The notes beneath the pieces were generated by a model. It was not told the origin of the DNA. It made no database searches and worked only from the letters and a program-made list of their open reading frames with translations. From positions 1 to 64,000 of the forward strand of contig JAIEPH010000039.1 of the NCBI GenBank assembly GCA_019749805.1: 64,000 bases of DNA. Direction: 5' to 3'. Shown here piece by piece: positions 45,820 to 54,676 of the stretch. The position numbers and the translations under genes were made by a program. How positions within the stretch are numbered: position 1 is the stretch's first letter; each line of letters opens with the position of its first letter. This DNA is from Mycobacteriaceae bacterium (GTDB lineage Bacteria > Actinomycetota > Actinomycetes > Mycobacteriales > Mycobacteriaceae).

Positions 45820-48147
45820 ATGAACCGGAAAAATGTGATCCGCACGCTCACCGTGATTGCGGTGGTGCTGTTGCTGGGTTGGTCGTTCTACTACTTCAGT
45901 GACGACACTCGCGGCTACAAGCCCGTCGACACCTCTGTCGCGATGTCCCAGATCAGCAGTGACAACGTCAAGAGCGCGCAGATCGACGACCGTGAGCAGC
46001 AGCTTCGGCTGGAGCTGAAGAGCGGGAACAACGACACCGAGAACAGCGACAAGATCATCACCAAGTACCCCACCGGTTACGCGGTGCAGTTGTTCGACGC
46101 GTTGAGCGCCAAGAACGCCAAGATCAACACGGTGGTGAACCAGGGCAGCATGCTCGGCTCGCTACTGATCTACCTGCTGCCGCTCCTGCTGCTCGTCGGC
46201 CTGTTCGTGATGTTCTCCCGCATGCAGAGCGGCGGCCGGATGGGGTTCGGTTTCGGCAAGTCGAAGGCCAAGCAGCTGTCCAAGGACATGCCCAAGACCA
46301 CCTTCGCCGACGTGGCGGGTGTCGACGAGGCTGTCGAGGAGCTCTACGAGATCAAGGACTTCCTGCAGAACCCGTCGCGGTATCAGGCCCTTGGCGCCAA
46401 GATCCCCAAGGGCGTGCTGCTCTACGGCCCACCGGGCACCGGTAAGACGCTGCTTGCGCGCGCGGTGGCGGGCGAGGCCGGGGTTCCCTTCTTCACGATC
46501 TCGGGTTCGGACTTCGTCGAGATGTTCGTCGGGGTCGGCGCGTCCCGGGTGCGTGATCTGTTCGAGCAGGCCAAACAGAACAGCCCGTGCATCATCTTCG
46601 TCGACGAGATCGACGCCGTCGGACGCCAGCGCGGCGCGGGCCTCGGCGGCGGCCACGACGAACGCGAACAGACGCTGAACCAGCTACTCGTCGAGATGGA
46701 CGGGTTCGGCGAGCGTCAGGGCGTCATCCTGATCGCGGCCACCAACCGACCTGACATCCTGGACCCTGCGCTGCTTCGTCCCGGCCGTTTCGACCGCCAG
46801 ATTCCGGTGTCCAACCCGGACCTGGCCGGCCGTCGCGCCGTATTCAAGGTGCACTCGCAGGGCAAGCCGATCGCCGAGGACGCCGACCTGGACGGGCTGG
46901 CGAAGCGCACCGTCGGTATGTCGGGCGCCGACCTGGCCAACGTCATCAACGAGGCCGCACTGCTCACCGCCCGTGAGAACGGCACGGTCATCACCGGCCC
47001 CGCGCTCGAGGAGGCCGTCGACCGCGTTGTCGGCGGGCCCCGCCGCAAGAGCCGCATCATCAGCGAGCACGAGAAGAAGATCACCGCCTATCACGAGGGC
47101 GGTCACACTCTGGCAGCGTGGGCGATGCCCGACATCGACCCGATCTACAAGGTGACCATCTTGGCGCGCGGCCGCACCGGCGGGCACGCGATGTCCGTGC
47201 CCGAGGACGACAAGGGCCTGATGACCCGCTCCGAGATGATCGCCCGACTGGTGTTCGCGATGGGCGGACGCGCCGCGGAGGAGCTGGTGTTCCGCGAGCC
47301 GACCACCGGCGCGGTGTCCGACATCGAGCAGGCCACGAAGATCGCCCGCGCGATGGTCACCGAGTACGGCATGAGCTCCAAACTCGGTGCCGTTCGCTAC
47401 GGCACCGAACACGGCGACCCGTTCCTCGGTCGCACCATGGGAACCCAGGCCGACTACAGCCACGAGGTCGCGCAGATCATCGACGACGAGGTGCGCAAGC
47501 TGATCGAGGCTGCGCACACCGAAGCGTGGGAGATCCTCACCGAGTACCGTGACGTGCTCGACATCCTCGCCGGCGAGCTGCTCGAGAAGGAGACATTGCA
47601 CCGCGCCGAGCTGCAGGCCATCTTCGAGGACGTCAAGAAGCGGCCGCGCCTGACCATGTTCGACGACTTCGGTGGCCGTGTCCCCTCCGACAAGCCGCCC
47701 ATCAAGACGCCGGGCGAGCTGGCGATCGAACGCGGCGAGCCGTGGCCGAAGCCGGTGCCCGAGCCCGCGTTCAAAACCGCGATCGCTCAGGCGAGCCAGG
47801 CCGCCGAAGCCACCAAAGTTGCCGAAGCGGGTAACAACGGCGCGAATGGCAATGGTGCCAACGGAACCGGCGCGCCGACGCAACCCGACTACGGCGCCCC
47901 CGCGGGATGGCACGCTCCGGGCTGGCCCCCGCAGCCGAACCAGCAGCAGCCGAACCAGCAGCCGCACCCGCACCAGCAGCCGCATGGGTACTGGTATCCG
48001 CCGCCACCCAATCCGTCCGGCTGGCACAACCCCTATCCGCCGTACCAGCAGCCCTACCCGCAGCCCGGCCACCCCCCTCAGGGCGGCCAACCGAACCCGA
48101 GTGACGAGTCGGGGCAGGAGAACGGCCGGCATAACCCGCAGGGCTGA
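45820..48147 (+). CDS. ftsH: ATP-dependent zinc metalloprotease FtsH
   Basis: The 775-residue membrane AAA+ protease degrades misfolded and short-lived membrane proteins. Two membrane helices flank a small outer domain (residues about 8-26 and 112-132). The AAA module has Walker A 'GPPGTGKT' (203-210), Walker B 'IIFVDEIDAVG', and the SRH 'ATNRPDILDPALLRPGRFDR'. The zinc site is HEGGH at about 425-429. The last ~90 residues are a Pro/Gln/Tyr/His-rich unordered tail, longer and more repetitive than usual. The ATG at 45820 matches the standard N-terminus; a TTG directly before it is ignored. Confidence 0.97.
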   Translation: MNRKNVIRTLTVIAVVLLLGWSFYYFSDDTRGYKPVDTSVAMSQISSDNVKSAQIDDREQQLRLELKSGNNDTENSDKIITKYPTGYAVQLFDALSAKNAKINTVVNQGSMLGSLLIYLLPLLLLVGLFVMFSRMQSGGRMGFGFGKSKAKQLSKDMPKTTFADVAGVDEAVEELYEIKDFLQNPSRYQALGAKIPKGVLLYGPPGTGKTLLARAVAGEAGVPFFTISGSDFVEMFVGVGASRVRDLFEQAKQNSPCIIFVDEIDAVGRQRGAGLGGGHDEREQTLNQLLVEMDGFGERQGVILIAATNRPDILDPALLRPGRFDRQIPVSNPDLAGRRAVFKVHSQGKPIAEDADLDGLAKRTVGMSGADLANVINEAALLTARENGTVITGPALEEAVDRVVGGPRRKSRIISEHEKKITAYHEGGHTLAAWAMPDIDPIYKVTILARGRTGGHAMSVPEDDKGLMTRSEMIARLVFAMGGRAAEELVFREPTTGAVSDIEQATKIARAMVTEYGMSSKLGAVRYGTEHGDPFLGRTMGTQADYSHEVAQIIDDEVRKLIEAAHTEAWEILTEYRDVLDILAGELLEKETLHRAELQAIFEDVKKRPRLTMFDDFGGRVPSDKPPIKTPGELAIERGEPWPKPVPEPAFKTAIAQASQAAEATKVAEAGNNGANGNGANGTGAPTQPDYGAPAGWHAPGWPPQPNQQQPNQQPHPHQQPHGYWYPPPPNPSGWHNPYPPYQQPYPQPGHPPQGGQPNPSDESGQENGRHNPQG

Positions 48148-48175
48148 GCGCCCCACGGGCTCATAGGAGGCTTCA

Positions 48176-48784
48176 ATGACGCAGTCCCAGAACAACTCTG
48201 TCAAATTCAAACCGGTTGAATTCGACCAGTCGCGTGCGGAAGCTGCCGTGCGTGAGTTGCTGATCGCGGTGGGCGAAGACCCTGATCGGCACGGTCTGGA
48301 AGACACCCCGGCCCGGGTGGCCCGCGCATACAAGGAGTTGTTCGCCGGTCTGTACACCGACCCGGACACGGTGCTGGACACCACCTTTGACGAACAGCAC
48401 GATGAAATGGTGCTGGTCAAACAGATACCGATGTACTCCACCTGCGAGCACCATCTGGTGTCGTTTCACGGCGTGGCCCACGTGGGCTACATCCCCGGCG
48501 AGGACGGCCGGGTCACCGGGTTGTCGAAAATCGCACGGCTGGTTGACCTTTACGCCAAGCGGCCGCAGGTGCAGGAACGGTTGACCGCGCAGATCGCCGA
48601 CGCGCTCATGCGCAAGCTGAACCCGCGCGGAGCCATTGTCGTCGTCGAGGCCGAACACCTCTGCATGGCGATGCGCGGCGTCCGCAAGCCCGGCGCCATC
48701 ACCACCACGTCGGCGGTGCGCGGACAGTTCAAGACCGACAGCGCATCCAGGTCCGAAGCACTGGATCTCATCCTGCGGAAGTGA
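48176..48784 (+). CDS. folE: GTP cyclohydrolase I
   Basis: The 202-residue enzyme makes dihydroneopterin triphosphate from GTP, the first step of folate synthesis. Zinc ligands are in 'YSTCEHHLVSF' and 'EAEHLCMAMRGVRKPG', and the GTP-binding loop is 'VARAYKELFAGLY'. It is 28 bases behind ftsH with a Shine-Dalgarno (TAGGAGG) and is followed by folP with a GTGA overlap, so folE leads a folate operon. Confidence 0.97.
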   Translation: MTQSQNNSVKFKPVEFDQSRAEAAVRELLIAVGEDPDRHGLEDTPARVARAYKELFAGLYTDPDTVLDTTFDEQHDEMVLVKQIPMYSTCEHHLVSFHGVAHVGYIPGEDGRVTGLSKIARLVDLYAKRPQVQERLTAQIADALMRKLNPRGAIVVVEAEHLCMAMRGVRKPGAITTTSAVRGQFKTDSASRSEALDLILRK

Positions 48785-49596
48785 ATCCACCGGTGCGGGT
48801 CATGGGGGTCGTGAACGTCACCGACGACTCCTTCTCCGATGGCGGGTTGTTCCTCGACCGGGACCGGGCCGTCGCCCACGGTCTTGCGCTGGCCGCCGAC
48901 GGTGCAGCGATCGTCGACGTCGGTGGTGAGTCGACGCGTCCGGGGGCCACCCGCATCGATCCGGAGGTCGAAACGGCGCGCGTGGTGCCTGTGATCAAAG
49001 AGCTTGCCGGACAAGGACTTACCGTCAGTATCGACACCATGCACGCAGCGGTGGCGCAGGCCGCGCTGGAGAACGGCGCGCAGATCGTCAACGACGTGTC
49101 CGGCGGCCGGGCAGACCCTGGCATGGCCCCCCTGCTGGCCGACGCGAAAGTGCCCTGGATCCTGATGCATTGGCGCTCGGTCGGATCTGCCCGACCGCAT
49201 GACGTGCCCGCCTACGGCGACGTCGTCGCCGAGGTCCGTGACGAACTGATGGCCAGTGTCGACGCCGCGGTGGCCGCGGGGGTCGATCCCGTGAACGTGA
49301 TCATCGATCCCGGACTCGGTTTCGCCAAGACCGCAGAACACAATTGGGCGCTGCTGCGAGCGCTGCCCGAGTTCGTCGGCACCGGGGTGCCCGTGCTCGT
49401 CGGCGCATCCCGCAAGCGCTTCCTCGGCTCGTTGCTCGCCGGTCCGGACGGCGCGCCACGCCCACCCGACGGCAGGGAAACCGCGACGGCGGTGATCTCC
49501 GCGCTCGCCGGCCTGTACGGCGCGTGGGGGGTGCGGGTGCACGACGTGCGGGCGTCCGTCGACGCGGTCAAGGTGCTGGAGGCCTGGCGTGGCTGA
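48781..49596 (+). CDS. folP: dihydropteroate synthase
   Basis: The 271-residue TIM-barrel enzyme joins p-aminobenzoate to the pterin and is the target of sulfonamides. Conserved loops are 'MGVVNVTDDSFSDGG', 'DVGGESTRPGAT', 'VSIDTMHAAVAQ', 'IVNDVSGG' and 'VLVGASRKRFLGSL'. It corresponds to FolP1 (Rv3608c). The GTG start overlaps the folE stop, and its 3' end overlaps folB by eight bases. Confidence 0.97.
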   Translation: MNPPVRVMGVVNVTDDSFSDGGLFLDRDRAVAHGLALAADGAAIVDVGGESTRPGATRIDPEVETARVVPVIKELAGQGLTVSIDTMHAAVAQAALENGAQIVNDVSGGRADPGMAPLLADAKVPWILMHWRSVGSARPHDVPAYGDVVAEVRDELMASVDAAVAAGVDPVNVIIDPGLGFAKTAEHNWALLRALPEFVGTGVPVLVGASRKRFLGSLLAGPDGAPRPPDGRETATAVISALAGLYGAWGVRVHDVRASVDAVKVLEAWRG

Positions 49597-49969
49597 TCGA
49601 ATCGAGCTGCGCGGGTTGACCGTTCGTGGTCACCACGGAGTCTTCGAGCACGAGCGCCGCGACGGCCAGGACTTCGTCGTCGACATCACCGTCTGGATGG
49701 ACCTCGCTGCCGCGGCGGACAGCGACGAACTTGCCGACACCCTCGACTACGGGGAACTGGCGCAGCGCGCCGCCGACATCGTCGCCGGGCCGCCGCGCAA
49801 CCTGATCGAGACCGTCGCCGGAGAGATCGCCGATGGCGTGATGTCCGACGAACGGGTGCACGCCGTCGAGGTGGTGGTGCACAAGCCGGCCGCACCCATC
49901 CCGCTGAACTTCGCCGACGTGGCGGTGGTGGCCCGCCGGTCGCGGCGCGGCGGGCGGGACAACCCGTGA
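49589..49969 (+). CDS. folB: dihydroneopterin aldolase
   Basis: The 126-residue enzyme splits dihydroneopterin to 6-hydroxymethyl-dihydropterin and glycolaldehyde. Characteristic are 'LRGLTVRGHHGVFEHERRDG' and 'LDYGELAQRAADIV', plus the 'LIETVAGEIAD' helix with its Glu in the active site. It forms octameric rings in this family. The GTG start lies inside the end of folP, and the stop overlaps folK (GTGA). Confidence 0.96.
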   Translation: MADRIELRGLTVRGHHGVFEHERRDGQDFVVDITVWMDLAAAADSDELADTLDYGELAQRAADIVAGPPRNLIETVAGEIADGVMSDERVHAVEVVVHKPAAPIPLNFADVAVVARRSRRGGRDNP

Positions 49970-50478
49970 CCTCAGTCGTATTGTCCATCGGGTCGAATCT
50001 GGGTGACAGGCTCGCGCGCCTGCAGTCGGTGGTCGACGGCCTCGGCGACGCGGTGCGCGCGGTGTCACCGGTGTACGAGACCGATCCGTGGGGCGGCGTC
50101 GAACAGGGCGCGTTCCTCAACGCGGTGGTCATCGCGGACGACCCCGCCCTGGACGCCCGCGGGTGGCTGCGTCGCGCGCAGAAATTCGAACGCGCCGCCG
50201 ATCGTGTCCGCGACGAACGGTGGGGCCCCCGCACTCTCGACGTCGACCTTGTCATGTGCAGCGACGGCGGTCGCGAGATCACGTCGGCGGATGACGAGCT
50301 GACGTTGCCGCACCCGCTGGCGCACGAGCGAGCGTTTGTGCTCGTACCGTGGCTCGTCGTCGATCCCGCAGCCGTCCTGACGGTTGCGGGCGAGCGGCGG
50401 TCCGTCGAGAAACTGATCACCGAACTCGACCCCGCCGACCGCGACGGGGTGCGGTTGACCGACTCGGCGCTGAGCTGA
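49966..50478 (+). CDS. folK: HPPK, 2-amino-4-hydroxy-6-hydroxymethyldihydropteridine diphosphokinase
   Basis: The 170-residue kinase transfers diphosphate from ATP to the pterin. The signature is 'SIGSNLGDRLARLQSVVDGL', the substrate region is 'YETDPWGGVEQGAFLNAVV', and the metal site is the Asp pair in 'RTLDVDLVMCSDGG'. It is coupled to folB before and to the DUF3180 gene behind (TGATG). Confidence 0.97.
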   Translation: MTSVVLSIGSNLGDRLARLQSVVDGLGDAVRAVSPVYETDPWGGVEQGAFLNAVVIADDPALDARGWLRRAQKFERAADRVRDERWGPRTLDVDLVMCSDGGREITSADDELTLPHPLAHERAFVLVPWLVVDPAAVLTVAGERRSVEKLITELDPADRDGVRLTDSALS

Positions 50479-50954
50479 TGGGTCCCACTCGCAAGCGCGA
50501 CCTCACCGCCGCGACCGTGATTGCTGCGGTCGCGGCCTACCTGCTCGTGCTCCTGCTGTACCGGTTCTTTCCGCCCATCACGCTCCTGTCCGGGGTTTCG
50601 TTGCTGCTGGTCGCGGCCGCTGAGGCGGGCTGGGCCTGGTACGTGAGGTCCAAGATCAACGAGGGACACATCGGAGATGGGCCCGGCTGGCTGCATCCCC
50701 TTGCAGTCGCCCGATCCGTGTCCGTCGCCAAGGCCTCGGCGTGGGTGGGCGCCGTGGTGCTCGGCTGGTGGCTGGGCGTGCTCGCGTACCTGTTGCCAAG
50801 GCGCTCGACTTTGCGAGTCGCGGACGAGGACACCGCGGGCGCGGTGGTCGCCGCTGTGTGTGCCCTCGCGCTGGTGGCTGCCGCGCTGTGGTTGCAGCAT
50901 TGCTGCAAGTCTCCGCCGGAACCGCCCGACAACCCTGACGGCGCAACGGAGTAG
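50478..50954 (+). CDS. DUF3180 membrane protein (Rv3605c-like)
   Basis: The 158-residue protein has four predicted membrane helices ('AATVIAAVAAYLLVLLLYRF', 'ITLLSGVSLLLVAAAEAGW', 'ASAWVGAVVLGWWLGVLAYL', 'AGAVVAAVCALALVAAALWL') and short polar ends. It is conserved directly behind folK across actinobacteria, and the start overlaps the folK stop. The function is unknown; its constant company suggests a link with folate or the nearby cell-envelope gene, but nothing in the sequence shows a catalytic site. Confidence 0.9.
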   Translation: MGPTRKRDLTAATVIAAVAAYLLVLLLYRFFPPITLLSGVSLLLVAAAEAGWAWYVRSKINEGHIGDGPGWLHPLAVARSVSVAKASAWVGAVVLGWWLGVLAYLLPRRSTLRVADEDTAGAVVAAVCALALVAAALWLQHCCKSPPEPPDNPDGATE

Positions 50955-51029
50955 GCGGTTTGGAGGCATACCAGCCGAATCGCCGGAGAGGTCGACACGC
51001 TGAGTGACCTGTGGCGGTACAGTCGCCCC

Positions 51030-52325
51030 ATGACCGAACCGGCACGCAGCGCCAGGCCTCGGCGCAGCGCGCGCCGACCCGGTTGGGTGCTGCTGACGGT
51101 GTTGCTGGTGCTCGCCATCGGGTCCAGTTCGGCCCTCGTCTTCACCGATCGGGTGGAGTTGCTGAAACTCGCTGTCATCTTGGCGCTCTGGGCCGCGGTG
51201 GTGGCGGCCTTCGTCTCGGTCATCTACCGCAGACAGAGCGATATCGACCAGGCCAAGGTCCGTGACCTCAAGCTCGTCTACGACTTGCAACTCGATCGCG
51301 AGATCTCCGCGCGCCGGGAGTACGAGCTGTCGGTGGAGACGCAACTGCGCCGTGAACTGGTCTCCGAAATTCGCGCGCAGGCCGCCGACGAGGTGGCGGG
51401 TCTTCGGGCCGAGCTGGCCGCGCTGCGCGCCAACCTCGAGATCCTGTTCGACGCCGACCTGTCGCATCGGCCCGCGCTCGAACACGACCGATCCACCGCC
51501 CGGTCCTTCGACTGGTCGTCGCCCACCCCCGAGACCGCGGGCCGGGTCACCGCCAGCCGCATCGACACCGAGGACCGCGACGACGCCGACTTCCACACCG
51601 ATGAGAGCCCGATCATCGACGTGCCGGAGGAACCGCATCCGCCCGAGGACGAATGGGTGCCGCCCGCGAGTTCGGGCGGAGCGCATCGCCGGGGTGTGGA
51701 ACCTGACCGGGAGAACCGCCGGTACGCGCCTACGTCACCGGTGCCGCCGCCCACGGACAACGAACGCACCACCCAATTCACGTGGCCAACAGCACAGGAG
51801 CCCCCGAAGCCGCCGGAGCCTGTGCAGGCGCCGCCACCACCGCCACCGGCCCCCGAACCCGCGCCCGTATCCGAATGGCGGCCCGCGCCCGCCGAGGGCC
51901 GGTGGAGTCCACCGACGCCACCTCCACCGACCGCGTCGCCGCCTCCGACCGCGTCGCCGCCTCCGACGGAGCAACGGCCCGCCGATAACGGCTCCCCCGG
52001 CGAGTACGTCGGCCGACGGCGCGCACCCGCACCCGACGCTGCGCATTCGCAGCCCGCAATGTCGACACCGCCGCCGGAGTTGCCGCGGCGCGGCAAGCAT
52101 TCGGCTCCGCCGGAGGCCGTCGACCCCGGCAAGCCTGCGCCGTCGCCGGCCCTGGCCACCGAATCCTCTGAGCCGCCGCCCCAGGCCGAGCCAGAGCCGC
52201 CCCCGTCGCGGCGTCACCGTAGTTCCGACGACGAAGCGACCGGCGGACAGTCGGTGGCCGACCTGCTCGCGCGGTTGCAAGCGACCCCGTCCGGGGGCGG
52301 CCGTCGCCGGCGCCGCGACGAGTGA
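51030..52325 (+). CDS. membrane protein with long Pro-rich cytosolic tail (Rv3604c-like, DUF6779)
   Basis: 431 residues: a basic N-terminus, two close membrane helices ('WVLLTVLLVLAIGSSSALVF' and 'LLKLAVILALWAAVVAAFVS'), then a helical, charged stretch (about 70-150, 'SVETQLRRELVSEIRAQAAD', likely coiled coil). A 250-residue Pro-, Ala- and Glu-rich unordered tail follows. Known as the Ala/Arg/Pro-rich membrane protein of this operon in M. tuberculosis. The tail contains an exact tandem duplication of 18 bases. It probably works as a scaffold; no enzymatic motif is seen. Confidence 0.88.
   Translation: MTEPARSARPRRSARRPGWVLLTVLLVLAIGSSSALVFTDRVELLKLAVILALWAAVVAAFVSVIYRRQSDIDQAKVRDLKLVYDLQLDREISARREYELSVETQLRRELVSEIRAQAADEVAGLRAELAALRANLEILFDADLSHRPALEHDRSTARSFDWSSPTPETAGRVTASRIDTEDRDDADFHTDESPIIDVPEEPHPPEDEWVPPASSGGAHRRGVEPDRENRRYAPTSPVPPPTDNERTTQFTWPTAQEPPKPPEPVQAPPPPPPAPEPAPVSEWRPAPAEGRWSPPTPPPPTASPPPTASPPPTEQRPADNGSPGEYVGRRRAPAPDAAHSQPAMSTPPPELPRRGKHSAPPEAVDPGKPAPSPALATESSEPPPQAEPEPPPSRRHRSSDDEATGGQSVADLLARLQATPSGGGRRRRRDE
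51927..51971 (+). repeat. 18-base tandem repeat in the Pro-rich tail
   Basis: CCGACCGCGTCGCCGCCT occurs twice head to tail (51927-51944 and 51945-51962), followed by a partial third copy. It encodes 'PPPTASPPPTASPPPT', so its copy number could vary in frame. Confidence 0.85.
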
Positions 52326-52404
52326 GTTAGGCTTTCTTGACCGTCCGGTACCCGCATGGCAGGACCGGAACGAAGAACTCTCTACATTCAGCGAGGTCGA
52401 CTTC

Positions 52405-53334
52405 ATGGACTTCATGGGGACCCCCTCTGACGGATTCCGCCCGGCGCGGCTGACGATCGGCGTTATTTCCGCTGGTCGAGTAGGTACCGCGCTCGGCGTT
52501 GCCTTGGAGCGGGCCGAGCATGTCGTCGTCGCGTGCAGCGCCATATCGCACGCGTCACGCGAGCGGGCGCAGCGTCGGCTCCCTGATACCGCAGTGCTGC
52601 CGGTCGATGAGGTCGCCGGCCGAGCCGAACTCCTTCTGCTGGCGGTGCCCGACGCGGCACTGCCGGGACTGATCTCCGGGCTCGCGGCCACGGGAGCGGT
52701 ACGTCCGGGCACGATCGTCGCGCACACGTCGGGGGCCAACGGCATCGGGGTGCTGGCGCCGCTGACCGCACAGGGTTGCATACCGCTGGCCATTCACCCG
52801 GCCATGACGTTCACCGGAGGTGACGAGGACATCGCGCGCCTGTCCGAGACGTGCTTCGGGGTCACCGCCGCCGACGAGATCGGCTACGCGATCGCCCAGT
52901 CGCTTGTGCTGGAGATCGGCGGCGAACCGTTCCGCATCCGTGAAGACGCCCGGACGCTGTACCACGCAGCGCTGGCGCATGTGAGCAACCACCTTGTCAC
53001 CGTGGTGCTCGACGCGGTCGAGGCGCTGCGCTCCGCGCTGTGGGGCCAGGAACTGCTGGGGCAGGAGATCGTCGGAGAGGCACCCGGCGGTATCGCCGAG
53101 CGGGTCGTCGGTCCGCTGGCGCGTGCGTCGCTGGAAAACGCGTTGGTGCGCGGCCAGGGCGCCCTGACTGGTCCGGTGGCGCGTGGTGACGCCGAAGCGG
53201 TCGCCCGTCATCTGGAGGCGCTGATAGAAGTGGATCCTCAACTCGCACAGGCATATCGGGCCAACTCGCTGCGTACCGCGCAGCGTGCTCATGCCCCCGA
53301 CGAGGTCTTCGCCGTGCTTGGAGATGTCCGATGA
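52405..53334 (+). CDS. Rossmann-fold DUF2520 oxidoreductase-like protein (Rv3603c-like)
   Basis: The 309-residue protein starts with an NADP-type Rossmann fold ('IGVISAGRVGTALGVALER'), as in ketopantoate reductase and F420-dependent NADP reductases. The C-terminal DUF2520 helical domain ('TLYHAALAHVSNHLVTVVLD') follows. It sits directly before panC with an ATGA overlap. The missing step of the nearby pantothenate genes is ketopantoate reductase (PanE), so a role there is attractive but unproven. ATGs at 52405 and 52414 are both possible. Confidence 0.87.
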   Translation: MDFMGTPSDGFRPARLTIGVISAGRVGTALGVALERAEHVVVACSAISHASRERAQRRLPDTAVLPVDEVAGRAELLLLAVPDAALPGLISGLAATGAVRPGTIVAHTSGANGIGVLAPLTAQGCIPLAIHPAMTFTGGDEDIARLSETCFGVTAADEIGYAIAQSLVLEIGGEPFRIREDARTLYHAALAHVSNHLVTVVLDAVEALRSALWGQELLGQEIVGEAPGGIAERVVGPLARASLENALVRGQGALTGPVARGDAEAVARHLEALIEVDPQLAQAYRANSLRTAQRAHAPDEVFAVLGDVR

Positions 53335-54266
53335 TCACCACCGGAAAACCGCAGTTCAACACGGGTGAACTCAATATCTACTCGTCACCGCGGGACGTCT
53401 CCGACGTCACCAGGGCACTTCGGGCGACCGGCCGTAGGATCATGCTGGTTCCGACGATGGGCGCGCTGCACGAGGGCCACCTCACGCTGATCCGCTCGGC
53501 GAAACGAGTCCAGGGTGCGGTCGTGGTGGTGTCGATCTTTGTGAACCCGTTGCAATTCGGCGCGGATGAGGACCTCGACGCGTACCCGCGCACAGTCGAA
53601 AACGACCTCGCCGCGCTGCGCGACGAACGCGTCGACATCGTCTTCACGCCGACGGCGGCGGACATGTACCCCGACGGCATGCGCACCACCGTTCACCCGG
53701 GACCGCTCGGTGCCGAACTCGAAGGTGCGGCGCGCCCAACACATTTCGCCGGTGTGCTCACCGTCGTACTCAAACTTCTCAACATCGTCCACCCGGACCG
53801 TGCCTTCTTCGGTGAGAAGGACTATCAGCAGCTGACGCTGATCCGACAGATGGCCCTGGACCTGGACGTTGGCACACAAATCGTCGGTGTACCGATCGTT
53901 CGCGAACCCGACGGTCTGGCGATGTCGTCACGCAACCGCTACCTCGACGACGTCGAACGCGAACACGCAGGGGCACTTTCGGCGGCTCTGCTCGCGGGTA
54001 TGTACGCGGCCGGTGAGGGGGCGACCGCCGCACTGGACGCGGCCCGCGCCGTGCTTGACGAGGTGCCGGCCATCGACCTGGACTACCTGGAGGTGCGCGA
54101 CCCGATGATGGGACCGGCACCGTCGGTGGGTATGGCACGCATGCTGGTCGCGGGCCGGCTCGGACGAACCCGTCTTCTGGACAACATTGCCATCGACATC
54201 GGACTGCCGTCAGGCCCTGGTCCGAACGTCGAGTACGACGAACACGAATTACCCTGGAGGAATTGA
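53331..54266 (+). CDS. panC: pantothenate synthetase (pantoate-beta-alanine ligase)
   Basis: The 311-residue enzyme makes pantothenate from pantoate, beta-alanine and ATP. Signatures: 'LVPTMGALHEGHLTLIRSAK' with the HxGH-type nucleotide motif, 'VVSIFVNPLQFG', 'FFGEKDYQQLTLIRQMALDL' and 'LAMSSRNRYLDDVER' (KMSKS-like loop). The start overlaps the DUF2520 stop and the stop overlaps panD (TGATG). Cytosolic, dimeric in mycobacteria. Confidence 0.97.
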   Translation: MITTGKPQFNTGELNIYSSPRDVSDVTRALRATGRRIMLVPTMGALHEGHLTLIRSAKRVQGAVVVVSIFVNPLQFGADEDLDAYPRTVENDLAALRDERVDIVFTPTAADMYPDGMRTTVHPGPLGAELEGAARPTHFAGVLTVVLKLLNIVHPDRAFFGEKDYQQLTLIRQMALDLDVGTQIVGVPIVREPDGLAMSSRNRYLDDVEREHAGALSAALLAGMYAAGEGATAALDAARAVLDEVPAIDLDYLEVRDPMMGPAPSVGMARMLVAGRLGRTRLLDNIAIDIGLPSGPGPNVEYDEHELPWRN

Positions 54267-54673
54267 TGTTACGGACAATGCTGAAATCCAAGATTCACCG
54301 GGCGACGGTTACCCAAGCCGACCTGCACTACGTCGGCTCGGTCACCATCGACGCCGACCTGATGGATGCCGCCGACCTGCTCGAAGGCGAGCAGGTGACG
54401 ATCGTGGACATCGACAACGGAGCGCGCCTGGTGACCTATGCGATCACCGGTGAGCGCGGCAGCGGAGTGATCGGGATCAACGGCGCAGCAGCACATCTGG
54501 TGCATCCGGGCGATCTGGTGATCCTGATCGCATACGGCACGATGGAGGACGCCGAAGCGCGCAGTCATCAGCCGCGGGTGGTCTTTGTGGACGCCGAAAA
54601 CAAGCATATCGATCTCGGTCACGACGCCGCCTACGTGCCGGCCGATGCGGCCGAGCTGATGTCGCCGCGGTAA
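54266..54673 (+). CDS. panD: aspartate 1-decarboxylase proenzyme
   Basis: The 135-residue proenzyme cuts itself between Gly24 and Ser25 ('LHYVGSVTID'), creating the pyruvoyl group that decarboxylates aspartate to beta-alanine. The C-terminal arm ('NKHIDLGHDAAYVP') is the region where pyrazinoic-acid resistance changes lie in M. tuberculosis. Start: ATG at 54266 with Shine-Dalgarno CTGGAGG; a TTG one codon earlier is ignored. It supplies beta-alanine to PanC encoded just upstream. Confidence 0.97.
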   Translation: MLRTMLKSKIHRATVTQADLHYVGSVTIDADLMDAADLLEGEQVTIVDIDNGARLVTYAITGERGSGVIGINGAAAHLVHPGDLVILIAYGTMEDAEARSHQPRVVFVDAENKHIDLGHDAAYVPADAAELMSPR

Positions 54674-54676
54674 CTC

